A stretch of 64,000 bases of DNA, from positions 3,286,001-3,350,000 of the forward strand of contig NZ_CP139970.1 in the NCBI RefSeq assembly GCF_034424545.1. The letters are read 5' to 3'. This DNA comes from Trinickia caryophylli (GTDB lineage: Bacteria; Pseudomonadota; Gammaproteobacteria; Burkholderiales; Burkholderiaceae). How positions within the stretch are numbered: the first letter of the stretch is position 1; every line of letters starts with the position of its first letter. The notes under the pieces are model-generated. The model was given only the letters and a program-made list of their open reading frames with translations, was not told where the DNA came from and made no database searches. This document shows, one piece after another, positions 55,801 through 64,000 of this stretch. Position numbers and translations under genes: made by a program.

Positions 55801-56405
55801 TGTCGCTGCGCACCCAGATGACTCAGCGCGGCAAAATGCTGATTGCGGCCATCGACGACGGCACCGGCCAGTGCGAACTCACCGTGTTCAACGAGCAATA
55901 CGAGGCGAACCGGGCGCTCTTCAAGGAAGACGAGTTGCTCGTCGTGCAAGGGCAGGCGCGCAACGATGCATTCACGGGCGGCATTCGCTTCACTGTCGAA
56001 TCGGTGATGGATCTCGAGCGCGCGCGCAGCCGCTATGCGCAGGCCGTCAAGGTGAGCATGAATGGCAATGCCGATGCGACGGCGTTGCGCCGCGTGCTCG
56101 AAGCGTACTGTGCGCCGCCCGCCGCCGCGCAGGAAGCGCAGGCCGCGGCGCCGGCTGGCGGCCGCAACGGCAACGCGCGTGCAGGCTTCGGCGGGGAGGG
56201 CGGCAGGCCGCGCGCCGCTTCTCAGGCATTTTCTCAGGCATTTTCGCAAGCACCCAACGGGCTGGCGGTCCAGATCGCTTACTGCAACGATCGCGCGCGG
56301 GGCGAAGTGCGCCTCGGCGACGCCTGGCGCGTGCGCCCGAGCGACGATTTGCTCACCGCGCTGCGCAGCGAGTTCGCCGCAAGCATGGTGGAGATCGTCT
56401 ACTGA
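52815..56405 (+). CDS. dnaE: DNA polymerase III subunit alpha
   Basis: A protein of 1196 residues. The PHP domain opens with [20 protein letters not shown]. The polymerase palm has [20 protein letters not shown] and the catalytic aspartates 403 and 405 in [32 protein letters not shown] and [20 protein letters not shown] follow. A helix-hairpin-helix and an OB-fold ([20 protein letters not shown]) come next, and the tail has a SQAF repeat encoded by a 12-base direct repeat near 56220. It is the replicative polymerase subunit. TACAAT lies eight bases before the ATG. Confidence 0.97.
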   Translation: MPDPRFVHLRLHSEFSIADGIVRLDDAVKAAADDGQGALALTDLANAFGLVRFYKEARGKGVKPIAGCDVWITNPDDRDKPSRLLLLVKDRRGYLNLCELLTKSWLTNQYRGRAEVEVEWLAGPLREGLIALSGAQQGDVGLALAAGNKEAARRHATRWSELFPNAFYIELQRCGQPGTELYVQEAVELAAALKLPVVATHPVQFMTSDEYTAHEARVCISEGDILANPRRQKRFTTEQHFRTQEEMAALFADIPSALANTVEIAKRCNLTLELGKPKLPLFPTPDGMSLDDYLVQLSKEGLERRLAELYPDQAKREAERESYYKRLEFECGTIIKMGFPGYFLIVADFINWAKNNGVPVGPGRGSGAGSLVAYALGITDLDPLRYNLLFERFLNPERVSMPDFDIDFCQHGRDRVIQYVKEKYGADAVSQIATFGTMAAKAAVRDIGRVLDLGYTFTDGVAKLIPFKPGKHVTIADAMKEEPLLQERYDKEDEVNQLLDLAQRVEGLTRNVGMHAGGVLIAPGKLTDFCPLYTQGDDGGVVSQYDKDDVEAVGLVKFDFLGLTTLTILDWAERYIRRLDPSKADWSLAQVPLDDPASFSILKKANTVAVFQLESRGMQGMLKDAQPDRFEDIIALVALYRPGPMDLIPSFCARKHGRETVEYPDPRVEPVLKETYGIMVYQEQVMQMAQIIGGYSLGGADLLRRAMGKKKAEEMAQHREIFAEGAAKNGLTREKSDEIFDLMEKFAGYGFNKSHAAAYALLAYYTAWLKVHHPAEFMAANLTLAMDDTDKVKILFDDCVSPINKLAVLPPDINLSHYRFEPVAEPDGTRSRTIRYGLGAVKGSGQSAIEEILRAREEKPFSDLFDFCQRIDRRVVNRRTIEALIRAGAFDALHANRAQLIASVPLAMEAAEQAAANALQAGLFDMGDDSSSQGHELVDEPAWPEKRKLQEEKTALGFYLSGHLFDAYKDEVRRFVRQKIADLKEGRDKLVAGIIVSLRTQMTQRGKMLIAAIDDGTGQCELTVFNEQYEANRALFKEDELLVVQGQARNDAFTGGIRFTVESVMDLERARSRYAQAVKVSMNGNADATALRRVLEAYCAPPAAAQEAQAAAPAGGRNGNARAGFGGEGGRPRAASQAFSQAFSQAPNGLAVQIAYCNDRARGEVRLGDAWRVRPSDDLLTALRSEFAASMVEIVY

Positions 56406-56445
56406 CCATGCGCATGTATTCGTTCCGATATAGCCGCGGGTGCTC

Positions 56446-57567
56446 ATGAAGATCGCCATTTCGGCTAACGCTCTCAAGCACGGCGGCGGCTTCGAGCGCT
56501 ACGCGATGGACCTCGCGCGCGAGCTGGCCGCCCGTGGCATCAAACCGGCTTTTTTCGCGCGCCGCTTCGATCCGGCCTTGCCCGAGACAGCGCTCGTCGA
56601 GGCGCACCGTATCAACGTCGCGTTCCTGCCCGGCAAATTGCGCGATCACTGGTTCTCCTGGCGGCTGAGGCGCCTGCGGCGGGCCGCGGGCGTGGACGTG
56701 CTGATCGGCTGCAATCGTGTCGATTCGTCCGAGATCGCGATTTGCGGGGGCACGCATCGCGGGTTTGTGCAGGCGATGGGGCGGGAGCCGACCCGTGCGG
56801 ACCGCTGGCAGATCGCGCTGGAGGCGCGCCAATACGAGCACGCCCAGATTGTCATTGCGCATTCGCCCTCTATGCGCGACGAGTTGCGCACGCTATACGG
56901 CGTGCCCGAGGCGAAGATACGGATGCTCTATCCGCCCGTCGATGCGGCCCGGTTTGCGCCCGTCGGCTCCGAGGCGCGCATGGCGTTGCGACGACAGTTC
57001 GGTTTTGCGGACGACGAAGTGATCTTGCTGTTTCCTTCCACGAGTCACGAGCGAAAGGGCCTGCCGCTCATAGAAGCCGCCGTGCGCGAGATGGCATTGC
57101 CGGTTGTCGTGGCAGTGGCGGGCCGGCCTCCGGAGCGCACGAGCGAACGCATTCGTTACATCGGCTATGTCAAGAACATCGAGGACGGCTATCGCGCCGC
57201 GGACTTCACGATTCTCGCGTCGCGGTACGAACCGTTCGGTCTCGTCGGTATCGAGTCCGTCATGTGTGGAACACCCGCGATCCTCGCGCGCAACATCGGC
57301 TGTTGTGACGCGATTTCACCGGCAGCGAAGCACCTCTTCGCGCCGGGCGATGCCGCCGCGTTGCGCGCCGTGCTGCAAGCCTGCGTGGCCGGGGTCCGCG
57401 CGGGCGAGCGGCTGGCAGGCGGGCATACGGCCGTGCGCGCGGCGCTCACCTACGATCCTCGGGTCGACGCACATGTAAATGTTCTGCTCGAGCTGGCCGA
57501 GCAGGTAGCGGCCCGGCAGCGCCACGCCATATCGTCCAGAGCCGTCGTCGACGGTCAGCGGGCGTGA
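56446..57567 (+). CDS. Glycosyltransferase family 4 (LPS core-type)
   Basis: A protein of 373 residues with a GT-B fold. The N-terminal domain starts MKIAISANALKHGGGFERYA, with HRGFVQAMGREPTRAD; the C-terminal domain has LLFPSTSHERKGLPLIEAAV and the E-x7-E motif region in YEPFGLVGIESVMCGTPAIL. It transfers a sugar from a nucleotide donor to the LPS core, as inferred from the cluster (two waa-type heptosyltransferases and the O-antigen ligase follow). It resembles WaaG-like glucosyltransferases in layout. It lies 40 bases after dnaE. Confidence 0.87.
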   Translation: MKIAISANALKHGGGFERYAMDLARELAARGIKPAFFARRFDPALPETALVEAHRINVAFLPGKLRDHWFSWRLRRLRRAAGVDVLIGCNRVDSSEIAICGGTHRGFVQAMGREPTRADRWQIALEARQYEHAQIVIAHSPSMRDELRTLYGVPEAKIRMLYPPVDAARFAPVGSEARMALRRQFGFADDEVILLFPSTSHERKGLPLIEAAVREMALPVVVAVAGRPPERTSERIRYIGYVKNIEDGYRAADFTILASRYEPFGLVGIESVMCGTPAILARNIGCCDAISPAAKHLFAPGDAAALRAVLQACVAGVRAGERLAGGHTAVRAALTYDPRVDAHVNVLLELAEQVAARQRHAISSRAVVDGQRA

Positions 57568-57675
57568 CGCCCCGCGAGTATGCGGCAGGTGCTCCGGTAT
57601 ACTGCGCCGCAACGTGCGACGAGGCGGTGCCCGGGGGAGCGGAGCGCCGCGTGACACGGACTGGCTCGTTCAACG

Positions 57676-57698
57676 ACCTACACGACCTACACGACCTA
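57676..57698. repeat. Short tandem repeat upstream of waaC
   Basis: ACCTACACG is repeated (CGACCTACACGACCTACACG, then ACCTA), two full 9-base units and a partial third, just before the start of waaC at 57704. It may affect spacing between the ribosome site and ATG. No clear Shine-Dalgarno is present. Confidence 0.7.
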
Positions 57699-57703
57699 AT
57701 GCC

Positions 57704-58705
57704 ATGAATCGCTTATTGATCATCAAGGTCACGTCATTGGGCGACATCGTCCAGGCTCAGCCGCTCGTTGCCGATCTGCAGCGCGCCTTTCCCGGCGTGA
57801 AGATCGATTGGGCCGCGGACGCCGCATTCACCGAGGTGCTGCGTTGGAATACGGGCATCGATCGCGTGCTCGGCGCACCGCTGCGTCAATTCAAGAAGCG
57901 GCCCAGGCTCGCGGACTTGCAATCCATCGCCGCATCGATTGCCGAGTTGCGCCGGGTCAAGTACGACGCGATCATCGATGTGCACGGTGTCTATAAGAGC
58001 GCGATCATCGCGTTCCTCGCCCGTGGCAGGGTCTGCTATGGCTACCGCTCGGTGGATTTGGGCGAGAAGGGCGCGGCGTTCGCCTACACGCGACGCATGG
58101 CGCGGCCGGCCGAGTTGAATGCGTGGGAAGGCCTGCGCCTCACGGTCAGCGAGGCATTCGGCTATCCGATCGAGGCGGAAGCCGAATTCGGTTTGCGCAT
58201 TCCCGCGCCGCCGTCCATTCCTCCTGCGGCGCAGCAGGGTCCGTTCGCCATCCTGCTGCACGCCACTTCGGCCGACAACAAGAAATGGCCGATTTCGCAC
58301 TGGCAACAAGTGGGCGGCCATATAGCCGAACAAGGCATCCGTACGCTTTTACCTTGGGGCTCTGAGCAAGAGCGGGCAGAAGCGCAAGCGATTGCAGAAG
58401 CGATACCGGGCGCGACGGTGCTGCCCTCCCTCACGGTGCGCGAAGTGGCGCAGCATATCGATCTCGCGACGCTCGTCATCGGCACGGACACGGGCTTCGC
58501 GCACCTCGCCAGTGCCATCGGCAAACCGACGGTCATGATCTTCACGGCGACATCGCGCCATCACTTCGGCGTGAACATCCCAGGGCGCGCGGTTTCGGTA
58601 GGGGGCGAGGGCTGTACCCCGTCCGTCAGCGAGGTGCTGGCTGCGCTGCGTTCGGTCTGGCAACCGGCACCGAGCCGGGCCGCCGTCTCCTTGCGCAGTA
58701 TCTGA
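57704..58705 (+). CDS. waaC: Lipopolysaccharide heptosyltransferase I
   Basis: A protein of 333 residues, standard for WaaC. The GT9 start is MNRLLIIKVTSLGDIVQAQP; the donor-binding part includes LLHATSADNKKWPISHWQQV, IGTDTGFAHLASAIGKPTVM and IFTATSRHHFGV. It adds the first L-glycero-D-manno-heptose to Kdo on lipid A, at the inner face of the inner membrane. It is the second gene of the LPS core cluster. Confidence 0.9.
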   Translation: MNRLLIIKVTSLGDIVQAQPLVADLQRAFPGVKIDWAADAAFTEVLRWNTGIDRVLGAPLRQFKKRPRLADLQSIAASIAELRRVKYDAIIDVHGVYKSAIIAFLARGRVCYGYRSVDLGEKGAAFAYTRRMARPAELNAWEGLRLTVSEAFGYPIEAEAEFGLRIPAPPSIPPAAQQGPFAILLHATSADNKKWPISHWQQVGGHIAEQGIRTLLPWGSEQERAEAQAIAEAIPGATVLPSLTVREVAQHIDLATLVIGTDTGFAHLASAIGKPTVMIFTATSRHHFGVNIPGRAVSVGGEGCTPSVSEVLAALRSVWQPAPSRAAVSLRSI

Positions 58706-58950
58706 GCGCAGAGCCGGCGCTGGTATACTTCTTCGCTTTCAACCGTGCGGCCGACCTTTCGGAGTCGCCGTCTTCGACAACATTGCGCTGATGAAACGTC
58801 CGCCGGGGCCGATGGCGGCGCTGTCGGGCGCGCGTTTCGGACGGCATGCGCGTTTTTTTTCTCCGTCAGCGGCGTTGCCGTACCTGCGGTCGCCGTACCG
58901 ATGCCCCGTGCCGATTACACAACAAAGGGTGCGGTAGAACCTGTCAGCCC

Positions 58951-60078
58951 ATGAGTCGATTGTTCGGACGTATTCAGATTTTCGCGCGCGCGCTGCCGCG
59001 GCTCGCGCTCAAGCCCTGGCACCGCAAACCTCAGCGGCCAAAGCGCATATTGATCGCGCACCACTTGCTGCTGGGCGACACGCTATTGCTGACGCCGCTG
59101 CTCGCCAAGCTCCGGCAGCAGTATCCGGATGCCCAGGTCGTGCTTGCGTGCCCGCGAGCGATCGTACCGCTCTATGCGGGACGCCCCTTCGGCGTCGACG
59201 TGCAGCCGTTCGATCCGCGCAGCCCGCAACTGGTCCGGGGCGTTTTGCGCTCGGGGCCATACGACCTCGGCATCGTGACTGGCGACAATCGCCACGCATG
59301 GCTCGCGCTCGGCGCTCGCTGCAAGTGGATCGTCGCCCATGCGGGCGACGTACCGGCCTGGAAGAACTGGCCCGTTGACGAGCTGGTGCCTTATCCGCAG
59401 ACGCCCGCCGCGTGGGCGGATCTGGCTGCGGACCTCGTGCCGGGCGATCCGCCGGCGCCCTACCGCCCCGAAGCGTGGCCCGCACCGCCCGCCGTCGAGT
59501 TCGATGCGTCGCTGCTGCCGGCGCGGCCCTATGTCGTGCTGCATCCGGGCGCCAGCACGGCGGTGAAGCGCTGGCCCGTCGAGCGCTGGCGCGCGCTCGC
59601 AAGCGCAATCGAGCAGCATGGCTACGATGTGGTCTGGAGCGGCGGGCCGGGCGAAACGGCGCTCGTCAGCGAAATCGATGCCGGCTCGCATCGGCCGAAT
59701 TTCGCGGGCAAGCTCGGGCTTGCGGATCTTTGGCATCTCCTCGCACGCGCGAGGGCGCTGGTCTGTCCCGATACAGGGCCGGCGCATCTGGCACGCTTGA
59801 TCGGTGTGCCGGCCGTCACGTTGTTCGGCCCCGGCAACGCCGATATTCACGGAGCGGGGCGTTATTGGAGCGGTGTACCCTTCGTGCCGGTCACGATCGC
59901 CGATCTGCCCTGCCGCAATCAGCCCGGCATCTTTCGCCGCGAAGTGGCCTGGGTGAAACGCTGCGATCGTAACGTCGGCACCTGCCTCGATTGGCGGGGC
60001 GATCACGCCGGATGCATGGGCCGCCTCAGCGTCGAAGCCGTTACCCAAGCGCTGATCGGCGTGCTGGAGGCCGCATGA
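58951..60078 (+). CDS. GT9-family (heptosyltransferase-like) glycosyltransferase
   Basis: A protein of 375 residues from ATG 58951. After about 30 basic residues the GT9 fold begins RILIAHHLLLGDTLLLTPLL; it has VVLHPGASTAVKRWPVERWR and LVCPDTGPAHLARLIGVPAV, TLFGPGNADIHGAGRYWSGV, the ADP-heptose-type donor-site segments. The C-terminus carries several cysteines (PCRNQPGIFRREVAWVKRCD). It probably adds a further sugar to the LPS core. The 245-base gap upstream has a TATACT box at 58724-58729 but no clear -35. Confidence 0.87.
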   Translation: MSRLFGRIQIFARALPRLALKPWHRKPQRPKRILIAHHLLLGDTLLLTPLLAKLRQQYPDAQVVLACPRAIVPLYAGRPFGVDVQPFDPRSPQLVRGVLRSGPYDLGIVTGDNRHAWLALGARCKWIVAHAGDVPAWKNWPVDELVPYPQTPAAWADLAADLVPGDPPAPYRPEAWPAPPAVEFDASLLPARPYVVLHPGASTAVKRWPVERWRALASAIEQHGYDVVWSGGPGETALVSEIDAGSHRPNFAGKLGLADLWHLLARARALVCPDTGPAHLARLIGVPAVTLFGPGNADIHGAGRYWSGVPFVPVTIADLPCRNQPGIFRREVAWVKRCDRNVGTCLDWRGDHAGCMGRLSVEAVTQALIGVLEAA

Positions 60079-61361
60079 CGTCCGGTGCATGGTCGCCCGT
60101 TCGGCTGCTCTGGCTGTCGTGCCCGCTGATCGCGTTCGCCGCCATGCTCGCTCACATGGCGGCGCCCAACAACATGGGAATCGCGCTGACGTTCGTGGCG
60201 GTGTTCTGGTCGGGGTTGTCGCAGCCCCGCGCCGCCGGACGCTGGCCGCTCGTCGTGCCGATCGCGTTATGGGCTGCCTGGAGTCTGGCGGCCGTGGCGT
60301 GGTCCGCCTATCCGGCCGTGAGCTTTCATGCCTGGCTGGACGAAGTTCTCTATCCGCTGCTGGTGTTCTGGGGCTTCTGGCTTTTCGCATCGCAGGTGGG
60401 CCGGGCTGACTGTCCGGCCTATGCCTGCCTGGCCGCCTGCGTGGCGCTGGCCCTGATCAGCCTCTTTTGCTGGGGCCGGTTGCAGCCGCCGACGCCGGAG
60501 ACGTTCCCGCTGCATTTTTACCCGCGCGTCGGTCACTCGAGCACGCTCGCGCTTTTCGCGATTCCGGTTTTTACGGGGCTCCTCATGCGGGGGCGCAAGC
60601 GGTGGCTCGGCGTCGTCGGTGTTCTGCTGGGCGTTTTCATCGGCTTTGCCTCCCTGAACCGGTTTTTCTGGCCGGCTGTCGCCGTGACGCTTTTCGTTGC
60701 GCTGTTCCCACTCTATCGGCGCAATCGCAAACTTGCCGTCGTGATACTCGCGGTGGTTTCGGCAGCAGGGGCCGCTGCCGTCATTTACGGTGCCATGCAG
60801 CGCTTCGGCGGGCTGGGTACGGCCCCGGCGGCCGGGCCGCAGATCGAGCATCGCGTGCAGACGCAGCCGCCGATGGCCGCGTTCGACGACGCGCTCGCGG
60901 CCGACACGCGTCCGATGCTGTGGGCGTTTTACGCCCGCGAGGCCGTTCGTCATGCGTGGCTCGGCGTCGGCTTCGGCAAGCCGCTGCCGGGCATGGCCCT
61001 GCGTCCGGAGATGCCTTCTTCGCTGCTCGCCCACGAGCCGCTCGCCCCCACCCACGCTCACAACCTGCTGCTCAATACGTGGCTGCAGACGGGGCTGCCG
61101 GGGCTCTTGCTCCAGGTGCTGCTATTCGCGAGCCTGGCCGCGCGCTTTTGGGCGCTGCGGCGCGTCGACGAATGGGTCGCGGCCGCGGGTATCGCGCTCG
61201 TGCTCGGCATGATGGCCAAGAACTTCACCGACGATTTCATGTGGAAAACGACCATGCTTGCATTCTGGGCATTTGCCGGCTTGCTGCTGGGCGCGGGCAC
61301 GCGTTCGGCACGGCAGGCCGCATTGCGCAGCGCCCCGGCGGGCATGGGGCGGGCCGTATGA
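60075..61361 (+). CDS. waaL: O-antigen ligase family protein (WaaL-type)
   Basis: A protein of 428 residues with about 11 membrane helices and a periplasmic loop. Features are LWLSCPLIAFAAMLAHMAAP, NNMGIALTFVAVFWSG, and in the C-terminal half HAHNLLLNTWLQTGLPGLLL with the conserved histidine-asparagine in the loop. It joins undecaprenyl-linked O-antigen to the lipid A-core at the periplasmic face. The start overlaps the preceding GT9 stop (ATGA at 60075). The role is supported by its place among the core glycosyltransferases. Confidence 0.88.
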   Translation: MTSGAWSPVRLLWLSCPLIAFAAMLAHMAAPNNMGIALTFVAVFWSGLSQPRAAGRWPLVVPIALWAAWSLAAVAWSAYPAVSFHAWLDEVLYPLLVFWGFWLFASQVGRADCPAYACLAACVALALISLFCWGRLQPPTPETFPLHFYPRVGHSSTLALFAIPVFTGLLMRGRKRWLGVVGVLLGVFIGFASLNRFFWPAVAVTLFVALFPLYRRNRKLAVVILAVVSAAGAAAVIYGAMQRFGGLGTAPAAGPQIEHRVQTQPPMAAFDDALAADTRPMLWAFYAREAVRHAWLGVGFGKPLPGMALRPEMPSSLLAHEPLAPTHAHNLLLNTWLQTGLPGLLLQVLLFASLAARFWALRRVDEWVAAAGIALVLGMMAKNFTDDFMWKTTMLAFWAFAGLLLGAGTRSARQAALRSAPAGMGRAV

Positions 61362-61417
61362 ATCCCTCGGGGGCTTCCGGAGCCCCCCGCTAATCGCAAC
61401 AACCACGGTCAACCGAG

Positions 61418-62650
61418 ATGATGTCGTCCCAAGCAGCCGACCACGAGGGCATGCCCAATCGGCCCATCCGCGTCCTGTTCCATATCAACGATTTCGGCCG
61501 CGGGGGCACCGAAACCGCGCTCATCGCCTGGCTGAACGCGCTCGACCGGCGCTCGTTCGCGCCGAGCGTCGCCGTGACGTACCCGACCGACGACCTCGAC
61601 CTGTGGCGAGCGCATGCGTTGCCTGCGGACGTGCCTGTCCACGTGCTTGCATCCGCCACCTGGATGCACAGGCTGCATCAGCGGCAGCGCGGCAAAAAGC
61701 TCGGACGGCTGGCCAAGGTCGCGCACAAGATTTCCACGCATGGCGCGATTCGTCCGCTCGCCGCCCGGCGCTTTTTGCGGCTTGCCCGCGAGCACGATCT
61801 GGTTTGCGATTTCGACTTGTCCTTGCGGCACATTGCCGGCCGTGCCGGCGTGCCGTGGATTGGCTTCAGTCATTTCAGCCTCGCGGCGCGGCTGGGCAAC
61901 AAACCGCCGTCATATATCGCGCGGCGCATTCGCCAGTTCACGCGCTATGGGGCCATTGCGGTACTGACCCCGGACATGCTGCGCGAAGCAGGCCAGCTCT
62001 TCAAGGATGCGCCGGTGCGCGCGCACGAGTTGCCGAACGTCATCGAAATCGACGCTATCCGCCGACGCGCAGCCGAGAGCACACCGTCTGCCCGCTCGCC
62101 GTTCATCGTTTCCGTGGCGCGGCTCGACGAAGGGCAGAAGGACCACCGCACATTGCTGCGTGCCTTTGCGAAGGCGCGCGCGCAACGACCTGGCATCGGC
62201 GATCTGTTGCTGATCGGCGACGGGCCGGATCGCGAGCCGCTCGCGCAGCTCGCGCGCGAACTCGGCATCGAGCCGGCCGTTCGCTTCCTGGGCTTTTGCG
62301 CCAACCCTTTCCCCTACATGCGCGCGGCCGAGATGCTCGTGCTCAGCAGCCGCTACGAAGGATTCGGCATGGTGCTCGGAGAGGCGATGGCGTTGGGCAC
62401 GCCCGTCATATCCGCTGATTGCCCGACGGGCCCGCGGGACCTGCTCGACGGCGGGCGGGCAGGGTTGCTCGTCGCGCCCGGCGACGCAGACGCAATGGCC
62501 GACGCGATGCTCAGGCTCGCCACGGACGAGGCGTTGCGCGAGAGCCTGCGACGCAATGCCGCCGCCAAAGTGCGAACCTTCTCGCCGGAAAACGCCAATC
62601 GGCGAATGCTTGCGCTCTGGCACTTATTTTCCTCAAAACATGAGAAATAG
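61418..62650 (+). CDS. Glycosyltransferase family 4
   Basis: A protein of 410 residues. The start is RVLFHINDFGRGGTETALIA; the C-terminal GT-B half has FIVSVARLDEGQKDHRTLLR, LLIGDGPDREPLAQLARELG and SSRYEGFGMVLGEAMALGTP. The two glutamates of the E-x7-E motif are in place. It follows waaL with a gap of 56 bases and probably builds the core oligosaccharide or O-antigen; the sugar is unknown. Confidence 0.88.
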   Translation: MMSSQAADHEGMPNRPIRVLFHINDFGRGGTETALIAWLNALDRRSFAPSVAVTYPTDDLDLWRAHALPADVPVHVLASATWMHRLHQRQRGKKLGRLAKVAHKISTHGAIRPLAARRFLRLAREHDLVCDFDLSLRHIAGRAGVPWIGFSHFSLAARLGNKPPSYIARRIRQFTRYGAIAVLTPDMLREAGQLFKDAPVRAHELPNVIEIDAIRRRAAESTPSARSPFIVSVARLDEGQKDHRTLLRAFAKARAQRPGIGDLLLIGDGPDREPLAQLARELGIEPAVRFLGFCANPFPYMRAAEMLVLSSRYEGFGMVLGEAMALGTPVISADCPTGPRDLLDGGRAGLLVAPGDADAMADAMLRLATDEALRESLRRNAAAKVRTFSPENANRRMLALWHLFSSKHEK

Positions 62651-62696
62651 CGCGTAACCGCGTGTAAACTAAGGGTTCGGAAAACGTACCCGTTCC

Positions 62697-63914
62697 ATGA
62701 TCAAAGAGCGATGCGCGGCCTGGCCGCCCAATACGATCGCCGTCGTGTGCCTGCAGCGCATCGGCGATGTGCTGCTGTCGACGGCGCTCGTCAGGTCGAT
62801 CAAGCGACAATGGCCTGACGCCCAGGTCGACATGATCGTTTTTCGCGGTACCGAGAGCGCGCTCGAGCACAACCCGGACATTCGCCGCGTCACGGTGGTC
62901 GAGCGCCGCGCGTCATGGCGCAGCCGCATCGGCGATGCGGCGCGCATCTGGCGGCGCTACGACCTTGCGTGTGTGCTGCAGGCGTCGACTCGGGGGCGCT
63001 TTTATGCGTGGGCCGCCGCGCGCTACCGCATCGGCGTGCTCGACCCCGACTGTCCGCAACGTGCCAGCCGGGTGATGATCGATCGGCTCGTGCCGGATGA
63101 ACATCGCCGCGTGCACACCCTCACGAGCAACCTCGCGCTGACCCAAGTGATGGGTATCCCGCCGGTGGCCGACGTCGTACCGCCGGGTATCGGCGAGGAG
63201 CCGGCGCGACGTGCCGCGTTGGATGCGCGGCTTGCAGCCGCCCAGGCGCCTTTTGCCGTCATTCATCCGTCCCCGATGTTCGCCTACAAGCAGTGGCGCC
63301 TCGACGGGTGGGTAGAAACGGTTCGCCGGCTGCGCGACGCCGGCTTCGCGGTGGTGCTGACGGGCGGGCCCGCGCCGGCCGAGGCGGAATACGCTGAACA
63401 GGTTGTCGCGCACGCGAGCGCGCCCGTTCTGAACCTCGTCGGTCAATTGAGCCTCGGCGAAACGGCGGAAGTCATCCGGCGTGCGGCGCTTTTCGTCGGG
63501 CCCGATACCGGGGTTACCCATATCGCGGCCGCTTGCGGGACGCCCACCGTCGCGATCTTCGGGCCATCCAATCCGATGCGATGGGGGCCCTGGCCGAGCG
63601 CGTGGCCGGCCGGCCGCGAGCCCTGGCCGCTGCGCGGATCGGCACGCCGCGGCAACGTCTTCCTGCTGCAGGGCGAGGGAGATTGCGTGCCTTGCAAGGC
63701 CGAGGGCTGCGAGCGGCATGTAACGAGTACGAGCCGGTGTCTGACCGAACTCGATGCTCGCCGCGTATTGGCGGCGGTGGCCGACGTGCTCGATCGCCCG
63801 GATCTCGTGCCGGCCGGTGTGACGCAGCCGGTGGTCGGCCCCGGCCCCGACATCGTGCGGGGCACGCCTGCGTTCAGTGGCGGTCGCCGCGGCGCGTCGC
63901 CCACGCCAGCTTGA
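62697..63914 (+). CDS. GT9-family (heptosyltransferase-like) glycosyltransferase
   Basis: A protein of 405 residues. It starts with IAVVCLQRIGDVLLSTALVR, the GT9 fold, and includes AVIHPSPMFAYKQWRLDGWV, LFVGPDTGVTHIAAACGTPT, VAIFGPSNPMRWGPWPSAWP, the last similar to RfaQ/WaaF-type donor sites. The C-terminal region has Cys residues (CVPCKAEGCERH). Its stop overlaps the convergent GT2 gene by about 40 bases. It is the third GT9 enzyme in the cluster. Confidence 0.87.
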   Translation: MIKERCAAWPPNTIAVVCLQRIGDVLLSTALVRSIKRQWPDAQVDMIVFRGTESALEHNPDIRRVTVVERRASWRSRIGDAARIWRRYDLACVLQASTRGRFYAWAAARYRIGVLDPDCPQRASRVMIDRLVPDEHRRVHTLTSNLALTQVMGIPPVADVVPPGIGEEPARRAALDARLAAAQAPFAVIHPSPMFAYKQWRLDGWVETVRRLRDAGFAVVLTGGPAPAEAEYAEQVVAHASAPVLNLVGQLSLGETAEVIRRAALFVGPDTGVTHIAAACGTPTVAIFGPSNPMRWGPWPSAWPAGREPWPLRGSARRGNVFLLQGEGDCVPCKAEGCERHVTSTSRCLTELDARRVLAAVADVLDRPDLVPAGVTQPVVGPGPDIVRGTPAFSGGRRGASPTPA

Positions 63915-64000
63915 GGAAACGGTAGTAGACGGTTTGCGCGTTGAATACCGCGATCATGAAGCCGGTGCGGCCGTCGAGAAAGCCAAGACGCAGCACATAC
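63874..64000 (-). CDS. Glycosyltransferase family 2 (WaaE/KdtX-like), C-terminal end
   Basis: Only the last 41 residues are in the window: YVLRLGFLDGRTGFMIAVFN, AQTVYYRFLKLAWATRRGDR, H, then a stop at 63874. The GFLDGRxGF-IA-FNAQT-YYRFLKL segment is the C-terminal amphipathic helix of LPS core GT2 enzymes such as WaaE, which add glucose to heptose I. The rest lies beyond the right edge, on the opposite strand to the cluster. Confidence 0.75.
   Translation of the reverse strand, partial: YVLRLGFLDGRTGFMIAVFNAQTVYYRFLKLAWATRRGDRH

Noticed and set aside
53130..56477. Open frame of 1115 residues on the strand opposite dnaE
   Set aside because: Antisense shadow of the GC-rich dnaE gene. The translated sequence has no family features, while dnaE is unmistakable.
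1..64000. tRNA, rRNA, CRISPR arrays, complete insertion sequences, prophage genes, riboswitches
   Set aside because: Looked for while reading both strands and not found. Short non-coding RNAs without a strong signature could still be missed by eye.

Overview
The window is GC-rich, densely coding DNA of a betaproteobacterium. The gene complement points to Burkholderiaceae (Burkholderia sensu lato: Paraburkholderia, Trinickia, Burkholderia), for example htpG-ubiC, a cytosolic RnfB-like ferredoxin next to nth, intracellular PhaZ, DUF1841, a second FtsK with a long Pro/Ala/Ser linker, dnaE and a heptosyltransferase/WaaL lipopolysaccharide (LPS) core cluster. The species cannot be named from the sequence alone. 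No rRNA, tRNA, CRISPR array or complete insertion sequence was seen.

Layout. 0-3 kb: the start of a ChrA-type chromate transporter running off the left edge, and a membrane GGDEF-EAL protein. 3-8.6 kb: a minus-strand operon (VOC protein, EamA exporter, PLP aminotransferase, RidA and a deletion-bearing PhzF remnant) divergent from a MocR-type regulator, which probably controls it. 8.6-11.8 kb: htpG, behind a good sigma-32 promoter and a perfect 20-bp leader hairpin, then overlapping ubiC and a family-6 hypoxanthine-DNA glycosylase (HDG). 11.8-16.1 kb: an accessory, decayed zone. It holds an in-frame-deleted ECF sigma factor, a DUF6516/HVO_A0114 toxin-antitoxin-like pair, a fused remnant of the HDG and sigma genes, a frameshifted RelE/ParE C-terminus, a methyltransferase, a LysE-type exporter and a third HDG fragment.

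16.1-24 kb: small housekeeping and conserved hypothetical genes (SRPBCC, YjdM/PhnA, PpnP), an aldehyde dehydrogenase divergent from a LysR regulator, an Aer-like chemoreceptor behind a FliA-type promoter, and a spermidine-synthase-like protein. 24-33.6 kb: DUF3311-MctP carboxylate symporter operon, FUSC-family membrane protein, transaldolase, BenE, a MoxR/VWA pair and two diheme-less small c-type cytochromes. 33-43.5 kb: EamA exporter, RnfB-like protein and nth, TetR regulator, DUF2778 protein, PhaZ, GH15 glucoamylase/trehalase, small proteins and a 6-phosphogluconolactonase-like protein.

43.5-56.4 kb: FtsK, META lipoprotein, purT, RhlE-type helicase, gluQ, trhO and dnaE. 56.4-64 kb: an LPS core cluster of two GT4 enzymes, three GT9 heptosyltransferase-type enzymes, an O-antigen ligase, and the tail of a WaaE-like GT2 on the opposite strand.

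The least ordinary parts are the HDG/sigma remnant zone (11.2-16.1 kb), the htpG leader, and the MocR-controlled operon with its broken last gene.
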